Shown piece after piece: positions 8,316 through 17,557 of a stretch of 42,523 bases of DNA. The notes beneath the pieces are model-generated. The model saw nothing but the letters and a program-made list of their open reading frames with translations, searched no databases and had not been told where the DNA came from. Numbering within the stretch: position 1 is the first letter of the stretch; every line of letters begins with the position of its first letter. Made by a program: the position numbers and the translations under genes. This stretch comes from Bathymodiolus brooksi thiotrophic gill symbiont. GTDB taxonomy: Bacteria; Pseudomonadota; Gammaproteobacteria; PS1; Pseudothioglobaceae. The stretch lies in contig NZ_CAHJWD020000390.1 of NCBI RefSeq assembly GCF_903642095.1, forward strand, positions 1-42,523, in the 5' to 3' direction.

Positions 8316-8972
8316 TTAATTTAAACTTGCGTCGTCTTCGCAAGTATTACATTCTGAGGCTTCACCACTAAATGCCTCTTGCTCTTTCCAAAGCTCATCT
8401 AACTCATCTAAAGTCTCTGGTTCTTTAGGTGAGTTTTCTATTGCTTCGGCAACTCTAAATTTATTAACTTTAATCTTTGATAACTCTTCTAATGCGATAA
8501 ATATCACTTTATAAGGTGATTTATTCTTCTTAAGATGTCCGCCAATTAAAGCGATAATATCAATAGAATCTCCTAACGATTCTTTTGCCTCTTCAACATC
8601 ACACAAAGATAAATATTCCAAAAATAATGGCAAGTAATCAGGCAGTTCTTTTTTGTTAATAAACAACCCCTTACTAGCATACATCTCCTTCAAATCAACC
8701 ATTGCCTGACCTCTGTCTCGTGATTCGCCATGAATATGTTCAAAAAGATTTAGACAATGATTTCTACTTCTGTCAAATGTGCTAACAAAACGCTCTTGTA
8801 ATTCTAAAAAATCTTCATTTTTATAATCATCAAGAAAAACCAGCAAATCTTTGAGTGTTTTCTTAGGTAATAAATTTTCTTCTTTTAAAACCTCAGCCAA
8901 ATCTTTGGTGTTCGTGTGGACACTTTCTTCTGGATAAGATAATAAAATCGCTAAAACTTTTAATGTTTTCAT
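8316..8972 (-). CDS. narJ: Nitrate reductase molybdenum cofactor assembly chaperone
   Basis: 218 aa acidic, all-helical TorD/DmsD/NarJ-family chaperone that guides molybdenum-cofactor insertion into NarG and membrane attachment of NarGH. The family core LNLFEHIHGESRDRGQAMVDL and the following DYLPLFLEYLS are present. It overlaps narH by 4 nt (ATGA). The C-terminus ends in a CNTCEDD segment whose role is unclear. Confidence 0.95.
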   Translation of the reverse strand: MKTLKVLAILLSYPEESVHTNTKDLAEVLKEENLLPKKTLKDLLVFLDDYKNEDFLELQERFVSTFDRSRNHCLNLFEHIHGESRDRGQAMVDLKEMYASKGLFINKKELPDYLPLFLEYLSLCDVEEAKESLGDSIDIIALIGGHLKKNKSPYKVIFIALEELSKIKVNKFRVAEAIENSPKEPETLDELDELWKEQEAFSGEASECNTCEDDASLN

Positions 8973-10510
8973 GGAGTCTTCCCGCTCATTGTATTTTTAT
9001 GCGTGTTACCGCCAAACAAAGTTGCTGTTGTTGCACCTTCTGAACAACCATTACCAAAAGTAAACCCACAAGAAGATTTATTATCAAAAGCAATTTCATT
9101 ATCAAAAGGGGTATCCCCTGAATATTCTTTGTGATTTGTCGGAATAACAAATCTATCTTCGTAAGCAGCTAATGCCATTGTTTTATACATATCATCAACC
9201 ATATCTTCTGTTAATCCAACCTCATCCAAAACTTCTGTTAAGGCAGCATTGTCAACTTTTTTACCACGCATAAAATTACGCATCGCTATCATTCTTTTTA
9301 AAGCAAAGATAATGGGCTCATCATTACCAGCAGTTAGCATATTTGCTAAATATCGAACTGGAATACGCAAATCTTCAACATTAGGAATAGGTCCTCTATG
9401 ATCAATCACACCTTTTTCAATTGCATTTTGAATAGGAGATAGAGGAGGCACATACCAAACCATTGGTAAAGTTCTATACTCAGGATGCAACGGGAATGCC
9501 ACTTTCCAATCGATTGCCATTTTATAAACAGGTGAGTTTTTAGCCGCTTCCATCCAACTATCAGGCACACCATCTTTTTTGGCTTGTTTTTGTATTGCCT
9601 CATCATGTGGATCTAAAAATATTTCTAATTGTGCCTCATATAAGTCTTTTTCATCACTCATATTTGCCATTTCTTCAATTCTATCTGCATCATAAAGAAT
9701 AACGCCTAAATTACGAATTCTCCCAACACAAGTTTCAGAACAAACAGTTGGTTCCCCTGATTCTATTCTTGGGTAACAAAAAGTGCATTTCTCTGATTTT
9801 CCAGATTGCCAATTATAATAAATCTTTTTGTAAGGACAGGCACTAACACACATCCTCCAGCCTCTACATTTATCTTGATCAATTAAGACAATACCATCTT
9901 CTTCTCTTTTATAAATCGCACCACTTGGACACGCTGCAACACAAGTTGGGTTAAGACAATGTTCACACAATCTAGGCAAATACATCATAAAGGTGTTTTC
10001 AAATTCGCCATAAATTTGTTTTTCAATTTCCTTAAAGTTATAATCTTTTGATCGTTTTTTAAATTCACCGCCTAAAATTTCTTCCCAGTTAGGCCCCCAT
10101 TCTGGTTTTTCCATTACTTCACCAGTAATCATCGAATGTGGTCTTGCTACTGGCGGTGTTGACATTTCAGGCGCATTTTGCAAATGTGCATAATTAAAGG
10201 TAAATGGTTCATAATAATCATCAATTTCGGGTAAATCAGGATTGGCAAATATTTTTGCTAACAATCTAAACTTACCCCCCACTTTAGGTTGTAATTTCCC
10301 ATTTTTAGAAACCCAGCCACCGTTCCATTTATCTTGATTTTCCCAATCTACTGGATAACCAATACCCGGTTTAGTCTCTACATTATTAAACCAAGCGTAT
10401 TCAACCCCTTGACGCGAAGTCCAAACATTTTTACAAGTAACTGAACATGTATGACAACCGATACATTTGTCTAAATTTAAGACCATTCCTATTTGTGCTC
10501 TTATTTTCAT
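8969..10510 (-). CDS. narH: Respiratory nitrate reductase beta subunit (iron-sulfur)
   Basis: 513 aa electron-transfer subunit with four ferredoxin-like cysteine groups: CIGCHTCSVTCKN, CEHCLNPTCVAACP, CRGWRMCVSACP and CTFCYPRIES...CSETCVGR. In the third group Trp replaces one Cys (CRGWRMC), which in this family marks the [3Fe-4S] cluster. NarH accepts electrons from the NarI hemes and feeds NarG. It overlaps narG (4 nt) and narJ (4 nt), indicating tight translational coupling. Confidence 0.97.
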   Translation of the reverse strand: MKIRAQIGMVLNLDKCIGCHTCSVTCKNVWTSRQGVEYAWFNNVETKPGIGYPVDWENQDKWNGGWVSKNGKLQPKVGGKFRLLAKIFANPDLPEIDDYYEPFTFNYAHLQNAPEMSTPPVARPHSMITGEVMEKPEWGPNWEEILGGEFKKRSKDYNFKEIEKQIYGEFENTFMMYLPRLCEHCLNPTCVAACPSGAIYKREEDGIVLIDQDKCRGWRMCVSACPYKKIYYNWQSGKSEKCTFCYPRIESGEPTVCSETCVGRIRNLGVILYDADRIEEMANMSDEKDLYEAQLEIFLDPHDEAIQKQAKKDGVPDSWMEAAKNSPVYKMAIDWKVAFPLHPEYRTLPMVWYVPPLSPIQNAIEKGVIDHRGPIPNVEDLRIPVRYLANMLTAGNDEPIIFALKRMIAMRNFMRGKKVDNAALTEVLDEVGLTEDMVDDMYKTMALAAYEDRFVIPTNHKEYSGDTPFDNEIAFDNKSSCGFTFGNGCSEGATTATLFGGNTHKNTMSGKTP

Positions 10511-13500
10511 GCCTTATCTCCTTTTATTGGTTCATCTTTCCACTCAATCTTATCCATTTTACGAACAATAACAAACTCATCTCGATTAGAGCCAACTGTG
10601 CCATAATAATTAAATCCATACGACTGTTGTGCATAGCCACCAATCATATGAGTTGGTTTTGTAATTGTTCTAGTAACTGAATTATGAATACCACCTCTAA
10701 AGCCAGATTTTTCTGCTACAGGCGTGGTGTTTATTTTTTCTTGGGCGTGATACATCATTGACATACCCTCGGGAACTCTTTGTGAAACAACTGCTCTTGC
10801 TGCAATCGTGCCATTGACATTATACAATTCAATCCAATCGTTATCTTCAACACCTATTTTTCTAGCATCAATTTCACTCAGCCATACAACTGGGCCACCA
10901 CGATTAAGTGTCAACATTAATAAGTTATCAGAATAAGTAGAATGAATACCCCATTTTTGATGTGGTGTAATCCAATTCAACACTACTTGGGGACGATTAT
11001 CATTATTATCATTGATAATTGGTGCTATTGTTTTGGTATTAATGGGTGGCTTGTAAGTGCATAAATTCTCACCAAAGTCCACCATCCATTTATGGTCTTG
11101 ATAAAACTGCTGTCTGCCAGTTAAGGTTCTCCATGGAATATACTCATGCACATTGGTATAACCAGCATTATAACTTACATGCTCATCTTCAAGTCCAGAC
11201 CAAGTAGGGGATGAAATAATTTTTCTAGGCTGTGCTTGCACATCTCTAAAGCGAATTTTTTCGTCTTCTTTTGGTTTTGCTAGATGCGTATGGTCTCTAC
11301 CTGTTATTTTACCCAAAGCCTCCCAAGCTTTAACTGCCACTTGACCATTGGTTTCTGGTGCCAGTGATAAAATAACTTCTGTGGCATCAATATCTGTTTC
11401 TATTTTTGGCAATCCTTTAGAAACGCCCTCTTCTCTTACCGTTGTATTTAAACCATTTAGCAACGCTATTTCATCTTCAGTATTCCAAGAGATGCCTTTA
11501 CCGCCATTACCAATCTTGCTCATCAAAGGACCTAAAGAAGTAAATTTTTTGTAAGTATCAGGATAATTACGCTCAACCTCGACAAAATTAGGCATCGTTT
11601 TACCTGGGATTGCCTCACATTCATCGTCAAACCAAGCCTTAACATCAGTTGCTTGTGCCATTTCTCCCGGAGTGTCATGCAAAATAGGCAAGGCAACAAC
11701 ATCTTTTTCTTCGTCTAAATGACCGGGGCAAAGTTCTGAGAATTTTTTCGCCAAACCTTTATAAATCTCCCAATCACTTCTCGATTCCCAAGCAGGGTCA
11801 ACTGCCTTAGAAAGGGGGTGAATGAAAGGGTGCATATCCGAAGTATTAAGGTCATTTTTTTCATACCAAGTTGCTGATGGTAAAACAATATCAGAATATA
11901 AACAAGTCGTTGACATTCTAAAATCAAGCGTTACAAATAAATCAACTTTACCTTCTGCACCATCACGCCATTTAACTTCAGATGGTTTTTTATCTGTTTC
12001 TTTGCCAAACACTGCATTTTGTGTGCCTAACAAATGTTTAAGCATATATTCATGACCTTTACCACTAGAACCTAATAAATTAGAACGCCAAATAAACATA
12101 TTGCGAGGGAAGTTTTTAGGATTATCGGGATCTTCACAAGAAAATTTCAAATCTTTAGATTTTAATTGCTGAACAATGTAATCTTTAACATCCATTTTTG
12201 CTGCCGCAGCTTTTTTTGTAATTTCTAATGGATTTTCTTCAAATTGAGGGGCAGAAGGCAACCAACCCATTTTTTCACTACGCACATTGCAGTCAATCAT
12301 TGAATAGTTTTCCCAATCTTTTTTGTCTGCTAATGGGGATAAAATTTCATCCACACCTAATTTTTCATAACGCCATTGGCTAGAATGGTTGTAAAAAAAT
12401 GAAGTGCCATTCATATGTCTAGGTGGACGATGCCAATCTAGTCCAAAGGCTAATGGCTGCCAACCAGTTTGAGGACGAAGTTTTTCTTGTCCTACATAAT
12501 GAGCCCAGCCACCACCTGATTTACCAATACATCCACACATCATTAATACATTGATAATGCCACGATAAATCATATCCATATGATACCAATGATTAACAGC
12601 GGCACCCAAAATTACCATTGATTTGCCTTTTGTTTTATGAGCATTTTCTGAAAATTCTTTGGCAATACGAATAACTTGCTCTTTAGGAACACCCGTTACT
12701 TGTTCATTCCAAGCAGGCGTATAAGGAACATCGTCATCAAAAGAACTGGCAACATTTTCACCTCCTAAGCCTTGATCAACGCTGTAATTTGCCATCATTA
12801 AATCAAAAACTGTAGCGACTTTAACCTCTTTGCCGTCAGCCAGTGTTACTTTTTTAATTGGAACATTTCTTTGTAAAATAGCATCATGATCGGTGTTAGC
12901 AAATATCTCTTGTTCGTGTTCTTTATTATTAAAATATGGAAAACCAACAGACACAACTTCATCATTATCATTTTTTAAAGTTGTTTTGGGGCTGATATCT
13001 TCGCCATTTTTAACATTTTTACTTTCAATATTCCATTTTCCAGAACCGTCCCATCTAGAGCCAATAGTTCCTGTAGGTATTACAATTTCATTGGTATTTT
13101 CATCAATTAACAATGGCTTCCATTCAGTATTGTCTTTTTCACCTAGAGTATTTTCCATATCTGAAGCCCTTAAGGTTCTCGTTGGAGACAAAATATCATT
13201 TTTTTCTTCCAAAATAACAAGGAAAGGCATATCAGTATATTGCTTAATATAGCTCGTAAAATACTCACTTTTATTATCTAAATGGTATTCTTTTAAAATA
13301 ATATGCCCCATGGTCATTGCTAAAGCAGCATCTGTGCCTTGGGTTGGTGCCATCCATTCATCAGAAAGTTTAGCAACTTCACTAAAGTCAGGTGTTACTG
13401 CAATAGTTTTTGTGCCGCTATAACGCGTTTCTGTGAAAAAATGTGCATCAGGTGTGCGCGTTTGTGGCACATTAGACCCCCATGCCATAATATAAGATGA

Positions 13501-14241
13501 GTTATACCAATCTGCACTTTCAGGAACATCTGTTTGTTCACCCCAAACCTGAGGAGATGACGGTGGTAAATCACAATACCAATCATAAAAACTCAAACAA
13601 GTTCCCCCTATAAGTGATAAATAACGAGAGCCAGCAGCGTAAGATACCATTGACATAGCAGGGATTGGTGAAAAGCCAACAACTCTATCTGGGCCATAAG
13701 TTTTTGCAGTATAAATATTAGAAGCAGCAATAATTTCATTAACCTCCTCCCAATCAGCTCGAACCATTCCACCCAATCCACGAACTTCTTTGTATTCTCT
13801 AGATTTCTCTTTATCATTCACAATGGCTTTCCAAGCATCAACTGGGTCTGCATTTTGACGCTTAGATTCACGCCAAATTCTTAACAATTTCGAGCGAATT
13901 AAAGGATATTTAAGGCGAGTAGAACTATACAAATACCATGAATATGAAGCACCTCTTGGACAACCACGAGGCTCATGATCAGGTAGGTCAGGGCGAGTTC
14001 TTGGATAATTAGTTTGTTGCGTTTCCCAAGTTACCAGACCATTTTTAACATAAATTTTCCAACTACAAGATCCAGTGCAGTTAACACCGTGCGTTGAGCG
14101 AACTACCTTATCATGCCCCCAGCGACCCCGATAGGCACGCTCCCAATCTCTGTTTTCATAAACTAACTTTCCATGTCCATTGGAAAACTCCTCTGCTTTT
14201 TCTTTATTAAAAAAGCTCAATCTATCTAATAAATGACTCAT
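10507..14241 (-). CDS. narG: Respiratory nitrate reductase alpha subunit (molybdenum catalytic)
   Basis: 1244 aa catalytic subunit that reduces nitrate to nitrite at a molybdo-bis(pyranopterin guanine dinucleotide) centre. The N-terminal FS0 cluster motif is HGVNCTGSC followed by a distant Cys in RGCPRGAS, with His as first ligand as in E. coli NarG. The Mo-ligand aspartate lies in WYCDLPPSSPQ. There is no twin-arginine signal peptide for export, so this is the cytoplasm-facing Nar type and not periplasmic Nap. It starts 31 nt after the narK2-type gene. Confidence 0.97.
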   Translation of the reverse strand: MSHLLDRLSFFNKEKAEEFSNGHGKLVYENRDWERAYRGRWGHDKVVRSTHGVNCTGSCSWKIYVKNGLVTWETQQTNYPRTRPDLPDHEPRGCPRGASYSWYLYSSTRLKYPLIRSKLLRIWRESKRQNADPVDAWKAIVNDKEKSREYKEVRGLGGMVRADWEEVNEIIAASNIYTAKTYGPDRVVGFSPIPAMSMVSYAAGSRYLSLIGGTCLSFYDWYCDLPPSSPQVWGEQTDVPESADWYNSSYIMAWGSNVPQTRTPDAHFFTETRYSGTKTIAVTPDFSEVAKLSDEWMAPTQGTDAALAMTMGHIILKEYHLDNKSEYFTSYIKQYTDMPFLVILEEKNDILSPTRTLRASDMENTLGEKDNTEWKPLLIDENTNEIVIPTGTIGSRWDGSGKWNIESKNVKNGEDISPKTTLKNDNDEVVSVGFPYFNNKEHEQEIFANTDHDAILQRNVPIKKVTLADGKEVKVATVFDLMMANYSVDQGLGGENVASSFDDDVPYTPAWNEQVTGVPKEQVIRIAKEFSENAHKTKGKSMVILGAAVNHWYHMDMIYRGIINVLMMCGCIGKSGGGWAHYVGQEKLRPQTGWQPLAFGLDWHRPPRHMNGTSFFYNHSSQWRYEKLGVDEILSPLADKKDWENYSMIDCNVRSEKMGWLPSAPQFEENPLEITKKAAAAKMDVKDYIVQQLKSKDLKFSCEDPDNPKNFPRNMFIWRSNLLGSSGKGHEYMLKHLLGTQNAVFGKETDKKPSEVKWRDGAEGKVDLFVTLDFRMSTTCLYSDIVLPSATWYEKNDLNTSDMHPFIHPLSKAVDPAWESRSDWEIYKGLAKKFSELCPGHLDEEKDVVALPILHDTPGEMAQATDVKAWFDDECEAIPGKTMPNFVEVERNYPDTYKKFTSLGPLMSKIGNGGKGISWNTEDEIALLNGLNTTVREEGVSKGLPKIETDIDATEVILSLAPETNGQVAVKAWEALGKITGRDHTHLAKPKEDEKIRFRDVQAQPRKIISSPTWSGLEDEHVSYNAGYTNVHEYIPWRTLTGRQQFYQDHKWMVDFGENLCTYKPPINTKTIAPIINDNNDNRPQVVLNWITPHQKWGIHSTYSDNLLMLTLNRGGPVVWLSEIDARKIGVEDNDWIELYNVNGTIAARAVVSQRVPEGMSMMYHAQEKINTTPVAEKSGFRGGIHNSVTRTITKPTHMIGGYAQQSYGFNYYGTVGSNRDEFVIVRKMDKIEWKDEPIKGDKA

Positions 14242-14272
14242 ATTTCTCTCCTAATTTATTATAATTTTGTTG

Positions 14273-15892
14273 TTATGGGTTGTAAAATTCAGCATCTTTG
14301 CGTAAATAAAACCACCAATTGATAATCATACAAATCGCATAAAAAATTGCGAAACCATACAATGCATTTTCTGGTGTCGTTAATTTAATTTGCTCACCAA
14401 ATACTTTTGGAATAATAAACGCACCATAAGCCGCCACTGCCGAAGTCCATCCCAGCACTGGACCTGCTTGCTCTTTATTAAACACCTGTGAAATTGTTCT
14501 AAAAGTAGAGCCATTACCAATGCCAGTCATTGCAAATAGCACAACAAATAAGATTAAAAATGGATAGAAAAATTCTTCAGGCGTTGCCGATGAATAAGCT
14601 TGCTTCATAAAGTAGGCTACACCTAATGCTGATACCACCATTACTGCAGAAATAATCTGCGTTACTTTGGCGCCACCAATTTTATCAGCAATCATACCGC
14701 CAATAGGTCGGATAAGTGCACCAACAAAGGCACCCATCCAAGCATAAGTAAGTGCTGAAGGGCTATTTGGATTTATCGTATTGTGCGTCATTATGCCGTC
14801 AACTAAAATGTGTTGAAAACCGAAAATAACCTTAATTGATAATGCTAATGTTGCAGCATAACCAATAAATGAACCAAAAGTCATGGTGTAAATAATGGTC
14901 ATCGCCCAAGTGTGTTTATTGCTAAAAATTTTATACTGACGATTAATACCTTCTTTGTAATCATTGCCAAGTGGTAATAATTTAAGCAATAATACCGTTA
15001 AAATAATTACAATTGGAAGCACCACCCACTTGCTAACCATAAGCCCAGAGCCATTAACCACCTCTGGAAGCATTAAATACAAACCAAATGTCGCTGTTGA
15101 AAGTCCTAAAATCAACATCACAATAATCTTGATGAATGCACCCAAGGTTGAGCCAATATTTGGAGACACATGGTCTTCAGTGATATTGTTCATCCCTATC
15201 CAAGTTGCAAGAGATAAGGGGATTAAAAGGATTAACCAAACATAACCTGCATTTTGCAAATAAGTATCTGTGCCTGCTGGAATTTTACCAATCAATGTGC
15301 CTGAAGCAATTTGCAACTCTGTCGGGTTGCCCATTATTGCAAGTGTCATTACCAATGGGATAACAATCTGCATTGTGGTTACACCAAAATTACCAAGACC
15401 TGCATTCATACCAAGAGAGTAACCTTGAATTTTCTTTGGAAAGAAGAATGAAATATTTGACATTGACGAAGCAAAATTACCGCCACCAAAGCCAGACAAT
15501 AATGCCAGAATCTGAAAATGCCAAAATGGTGTATCAGGTGCAGAAAGTGCAATACCTAAACCTAAAGCTGGCAATATTAAAAGTGTAGTGGTTAAGAAAA
15601 TGGTATTTCTACCACCTGCTAAACGAATAAAAAATGTTGAGGGGATTCTCAAGGTAGCACCTGATAAACCAGCAATAGCCGCCAAGGTAAATAATTGAGA
15701 CTTGTCAAAGCCACCATAACCCGTATTCATCATTTGCACTGTAATAATGCCCCACATTAGCCATGTGGCAAAACCTGCCAATAAACTCGGAATAGAAATC
15801 CATAAATTGCGGTTAGCTATTGTTTTACCAGTGCTTTCCCATTCAGACTTATCATCTGGATTCCAGTTTTTTATATCTTGAGCCATTTGCAA
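14273..15892 (-). CDS. narK2: NarK2-type nitrate/nitrite transporter
   Basis: 539 aa major-facilitator protein with 12 or more membrane segments. The first helix carries GFATWLMWGIITVQM and the nitrate-porter signature appears as LLSGFGGGNFASSMSNISFFFPKKIQGYSLGMN; LGNFGVT and TFRTISQVF match the second signature. Length and the extra loops resemble the NarK2 (nitrate/nitrite antiport) group, which exports nitrite made by NarGHI. An AGGAGG-like site (AAAGGAGG, about 15895-15902) precedes the start. Subtype assignment is by resemblance only. It lies between the MITE at 15936 and narG. Confidence 0.92.
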   Translation of the reverse strand: MQMAQDIKNWNPDDKSEWESTGKTIANRNLWISIPSLLAGFATWLMWGIITVQMMNTGYGGFDKSQLFTLAAIAGLSGATLRIPSTFFIRLAGGRNTIFLTTTLLILPALGLGIALSAPDTPFWHFQILALLSGFGGGNFASSMSNISFFFPKKIQGYSLGMNAGLGNFGVTTMQIVIPLVMTLAIMGNPTELQIASGTLIGKIPAGTDTYLQNAGYVWLILLIPLSLATWIGMNNITEDHVSPNIGSTLGAFIKIIVMLILGLSTATFGLYLMLPEVVNGSGLMVSKWVVLPIVIILTVLLLKLLPLGNDYKEGINRQYKIFSNKHTWAMTIIYTMTFGSFIGYAATLALSIKVIFGFQHILVDGIMTHNTINPNSPSALTYAWMGAFVGALIRPIGGMIADKIGGAKVTQIISAVMVVSALGVAYFMKQAYSSATPEEFFYPFLILFVVLFAMTGIGNGSTFRTISQVFNKEQAGPVLGWTSAVAAYGAFIIPKVFGEQIKLTTPENALYGFAIFYAICMIINWWFYLRKDAEFYNP

Positions 15893-15935
15893 CCTCCTTT
15901 ATTAAAAATTATTTTATATACTTGTTATATCTTCT

Positions 15936-16096
15936 GAGACCTTTGCATAAATAGGGATGATTAGCAAAATTCAATTTTTGCCAGATTGGTGATTTTCTTA
16001 AACCTTGTCCTAGCAGGGCTAAGGCTGGGTTTAAAAAATCGCCAAGCGGGTGAAAAGTGGATTTTTGATGATTATTCATATTTATGCAAAGGTCTT
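15936..16096. mobile_element. 161-bp palindromic MITE-like element between the two narK genes
   Basis: Starts GAGACCTTTGCATAAAT and ends ATTTATGCAAAGGTCTT; the arms stay complementary almost to the centre (near CCTAGCAGGGCTAAGG), so the whole element can form one long hairpin. CTTCT flanks it on both sides (15931-15935 and 16097-16101), as expected of a 5-bp target duplication. It fills most of the space between the narK1- and narK2-type genes and includes no transposase. An 82-codon reading frame across it is read-through of the repeat. Confidence 0.8.
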
Positions 16097-16153
16097 CTTC
16101 TATTAAATTAAATCTATTTACCCTAAAACTGCTTAGTAACATCATTAAGATTG

Positions 16154-17446
16154 TCATAAGTTTTTTGCATATTCTTTTAACGCTTCAGTTCTTGCTTTTT
16201 CAGTGTGCTTAATTTTTTTCTCTTTAGCAAAAGTAAAATACATCCAAACCAAAGAAACTGCTGTTGCTCCATACAACAACATAAATATCACACTATTAAT
16301 ACCTGTGTAGTCAATTAATATGCCAAACATAATGGGCAAAGTAAAGCCACCCAAACCACCAGCCATACCAACAACACCAGATACTACGCCAATATTATCT
16401 GGATACTCATCTGATAAGAATTTAAATACACTTGCCTTGCCAAATCCCCAAGAAATACCTAGGATAAATAATAAAGCAGTAAAAACCCAGACATTTAAAC
16501 TAATATCGAATTTAACTTCACCTGTGGTGGTTTTAATCAATAAAGCAGTTTGAGGGTAAGACATAAAAAATAAACAAACAAGAGAAACCCACATAACCCA
16601 CCAAGTAACTTTATATGCGCCATATTTATCAGCAAACCAACCCCCTAAAGCTCGAACAATACCTGAAGGCAAAACAAAAATAGCACCTAATAAAGCGGCA
16701 GTTTTTAGCTCAAAACCGTATTCATTAATATAATATTTAGTCATCCATAAAGACAACCCAACAAAACCGCCAAATACCAATGAATAATATTGCATATATT
16801 TCCATACTTTAGGGTCTTTTAATACCTGTAATTGTTCTTTAATAGTTACTTTAGAAGCATGTTTATGAGCAGGATCAGTATAAGTAAACATCCAATATAA
16901 AATGACCACTACCACCATAGCAACAGCGTATATCTTTGGCACCATTTGCCAACCAAAAGATAGCAAAATAGTTGGGGCAACAAAATTTGTAATCGCTGCA
17001 CCTGCATTACCTGCACCAAAAATACCCATGGCAAAACCTTGATGCTCTTTATCAAACCATTTAGAAGTATAGGCAATACCTACGGTAAATGAAGCGCCTG
17101 CTATACCTACTAACAATCCCAATACTAAAAATTGCCAATATTGCGTGGCTGAGCCAATAAACCACAATGGCGTTAATACAGTTAAGAGCAAAATAAGATA
17201 AACAATCCTACCGCCAAATCTATCCGTCATCATACCAACAGGGAGTCTAAAAATTGAACCTGTTAAAATAGGTGTTGCGACTAAAATACCAAATTGAGTA
17301 TTATTCAATGATAACAATTCCTTGATAGGAATGCCAATAATTGAGAACATTACCCACACAGCAAAACACGCTGTAAATGCAATGGTATTAGCCGCCAAGA
17401 CTGATTTAGCTTGTGCAGTTTGGCTTTTAATTGTGGAAATACCCAT
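16154..17446 (-). CDS. narK1: NarK1-type nitrate transporter
   Basis: 430 aa major-facilitator protein with 12 membrane segments. The nitrate-porter signature is seen as GIAGASFTVGIAYTSKWFDKEHQGFAMGIFGAGNAG, and the second half carries GVVGMAGGLGGFTLP; arginines in FRLPVGMMTDRFGG and VRALGGWFADKYG are as expected for nitrate binding. The compact size and sequence resemble the NarK1/NasA nitrate-proton symport group. It is the first gene of the nar transcript, with AGGA 6 nt before the ATG, and faces the NIT-Crp regulator across a 111-nt intergenic region. Confidence 0.93.
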   Translation of the reverse strand: MGISTIKSQTAQAKSVLAANTIAFTACFAVWVMFSIIGIPIKELLSLNNTQFGILVATPILTGSIFRLPVGMMTDRFGGRIVYLILLLTVLTPLWFIGSATQYWQFLVLGLLVGIAGASFTVGIAYTSKWFDKEHQGFAMGIFGAGNAGAAITNFVAPTILLSFGWQMVPKIYAVAMVVVVILYWMFTYTDPAHKHASKVTIKEQLQVLKDPKVWKYMQYYSLVFGGFVGLSLWMTKYYINEYGFELKTAALLGAIFVLPSGIVRALGGWFADKYGAYKVTWWVMWVSLVCLFFMSYPQTALLIKTTTGEVKFDISLNVWVFTALLFILGISWGFGKASVFKFLSDEYPDNIGVVSGVVGMAGGLGGFTLPIMFGILIDYTGINSVIFMLLYGATAVSLVWMYFTFAKEKKIKHTEKARTEALKEYAKNL

Positions 17447-17527
17447 ATACTTATCCTGATAATTTGTTCTAATTTTATATTCTATTTACTTGCATTTAGA
17501 TTTAAAATATGGCTTTTTACAAAAAGT

Positions 17528-17541
17528 GTGATTTATATCAC
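17528..17541. promoter_or_regulatory. Crp/FNR-type operator between narK1 and the NIT-Crp regulator
   Basis: GTGATTTATATCAC has perfect five-base arms (GTGAT and ATCAC) with a four-base centre, the FNR/DNR layout (TTGAT-N4-ATCAA) with a G/C outer pair as in many NarR/DNR-like sites. Its centre is 17 nt-scale close to the regulator start (17558) and about 88 nt from narK1. If it acts at -41.5 on narK1, transcription would start near 17493, where TTAAAT (17500-17505, minus strand) could be the -10. That placement is inferred. Confidence 0.65.
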
Positions 17542-17557
17542 GCAATATTATCTAACT

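Noticed and set aside
11348..13252. Plus-strand frames of 68-119 codons inside narG
   Set aside because: They lie antisense to a strongly conserved catalytic subunit and have no family features; they arise from codon bias in the opposite strand.
15909..16157. 82-codon reading frame between the two narK genes
   Set aside because: It runs straight across the palindromic element at 15936-16096, has no ribosome binding site of note and no protein-like pattern; the repeat alone explains it.
17411..17557. 49-codon N-terminal extension of the NIT-Crp regulator
   Set aside because: It overlaps the narK1 start and the operator palindrome, and the family homology (QNERG block) begins right after the ATG at 17558.
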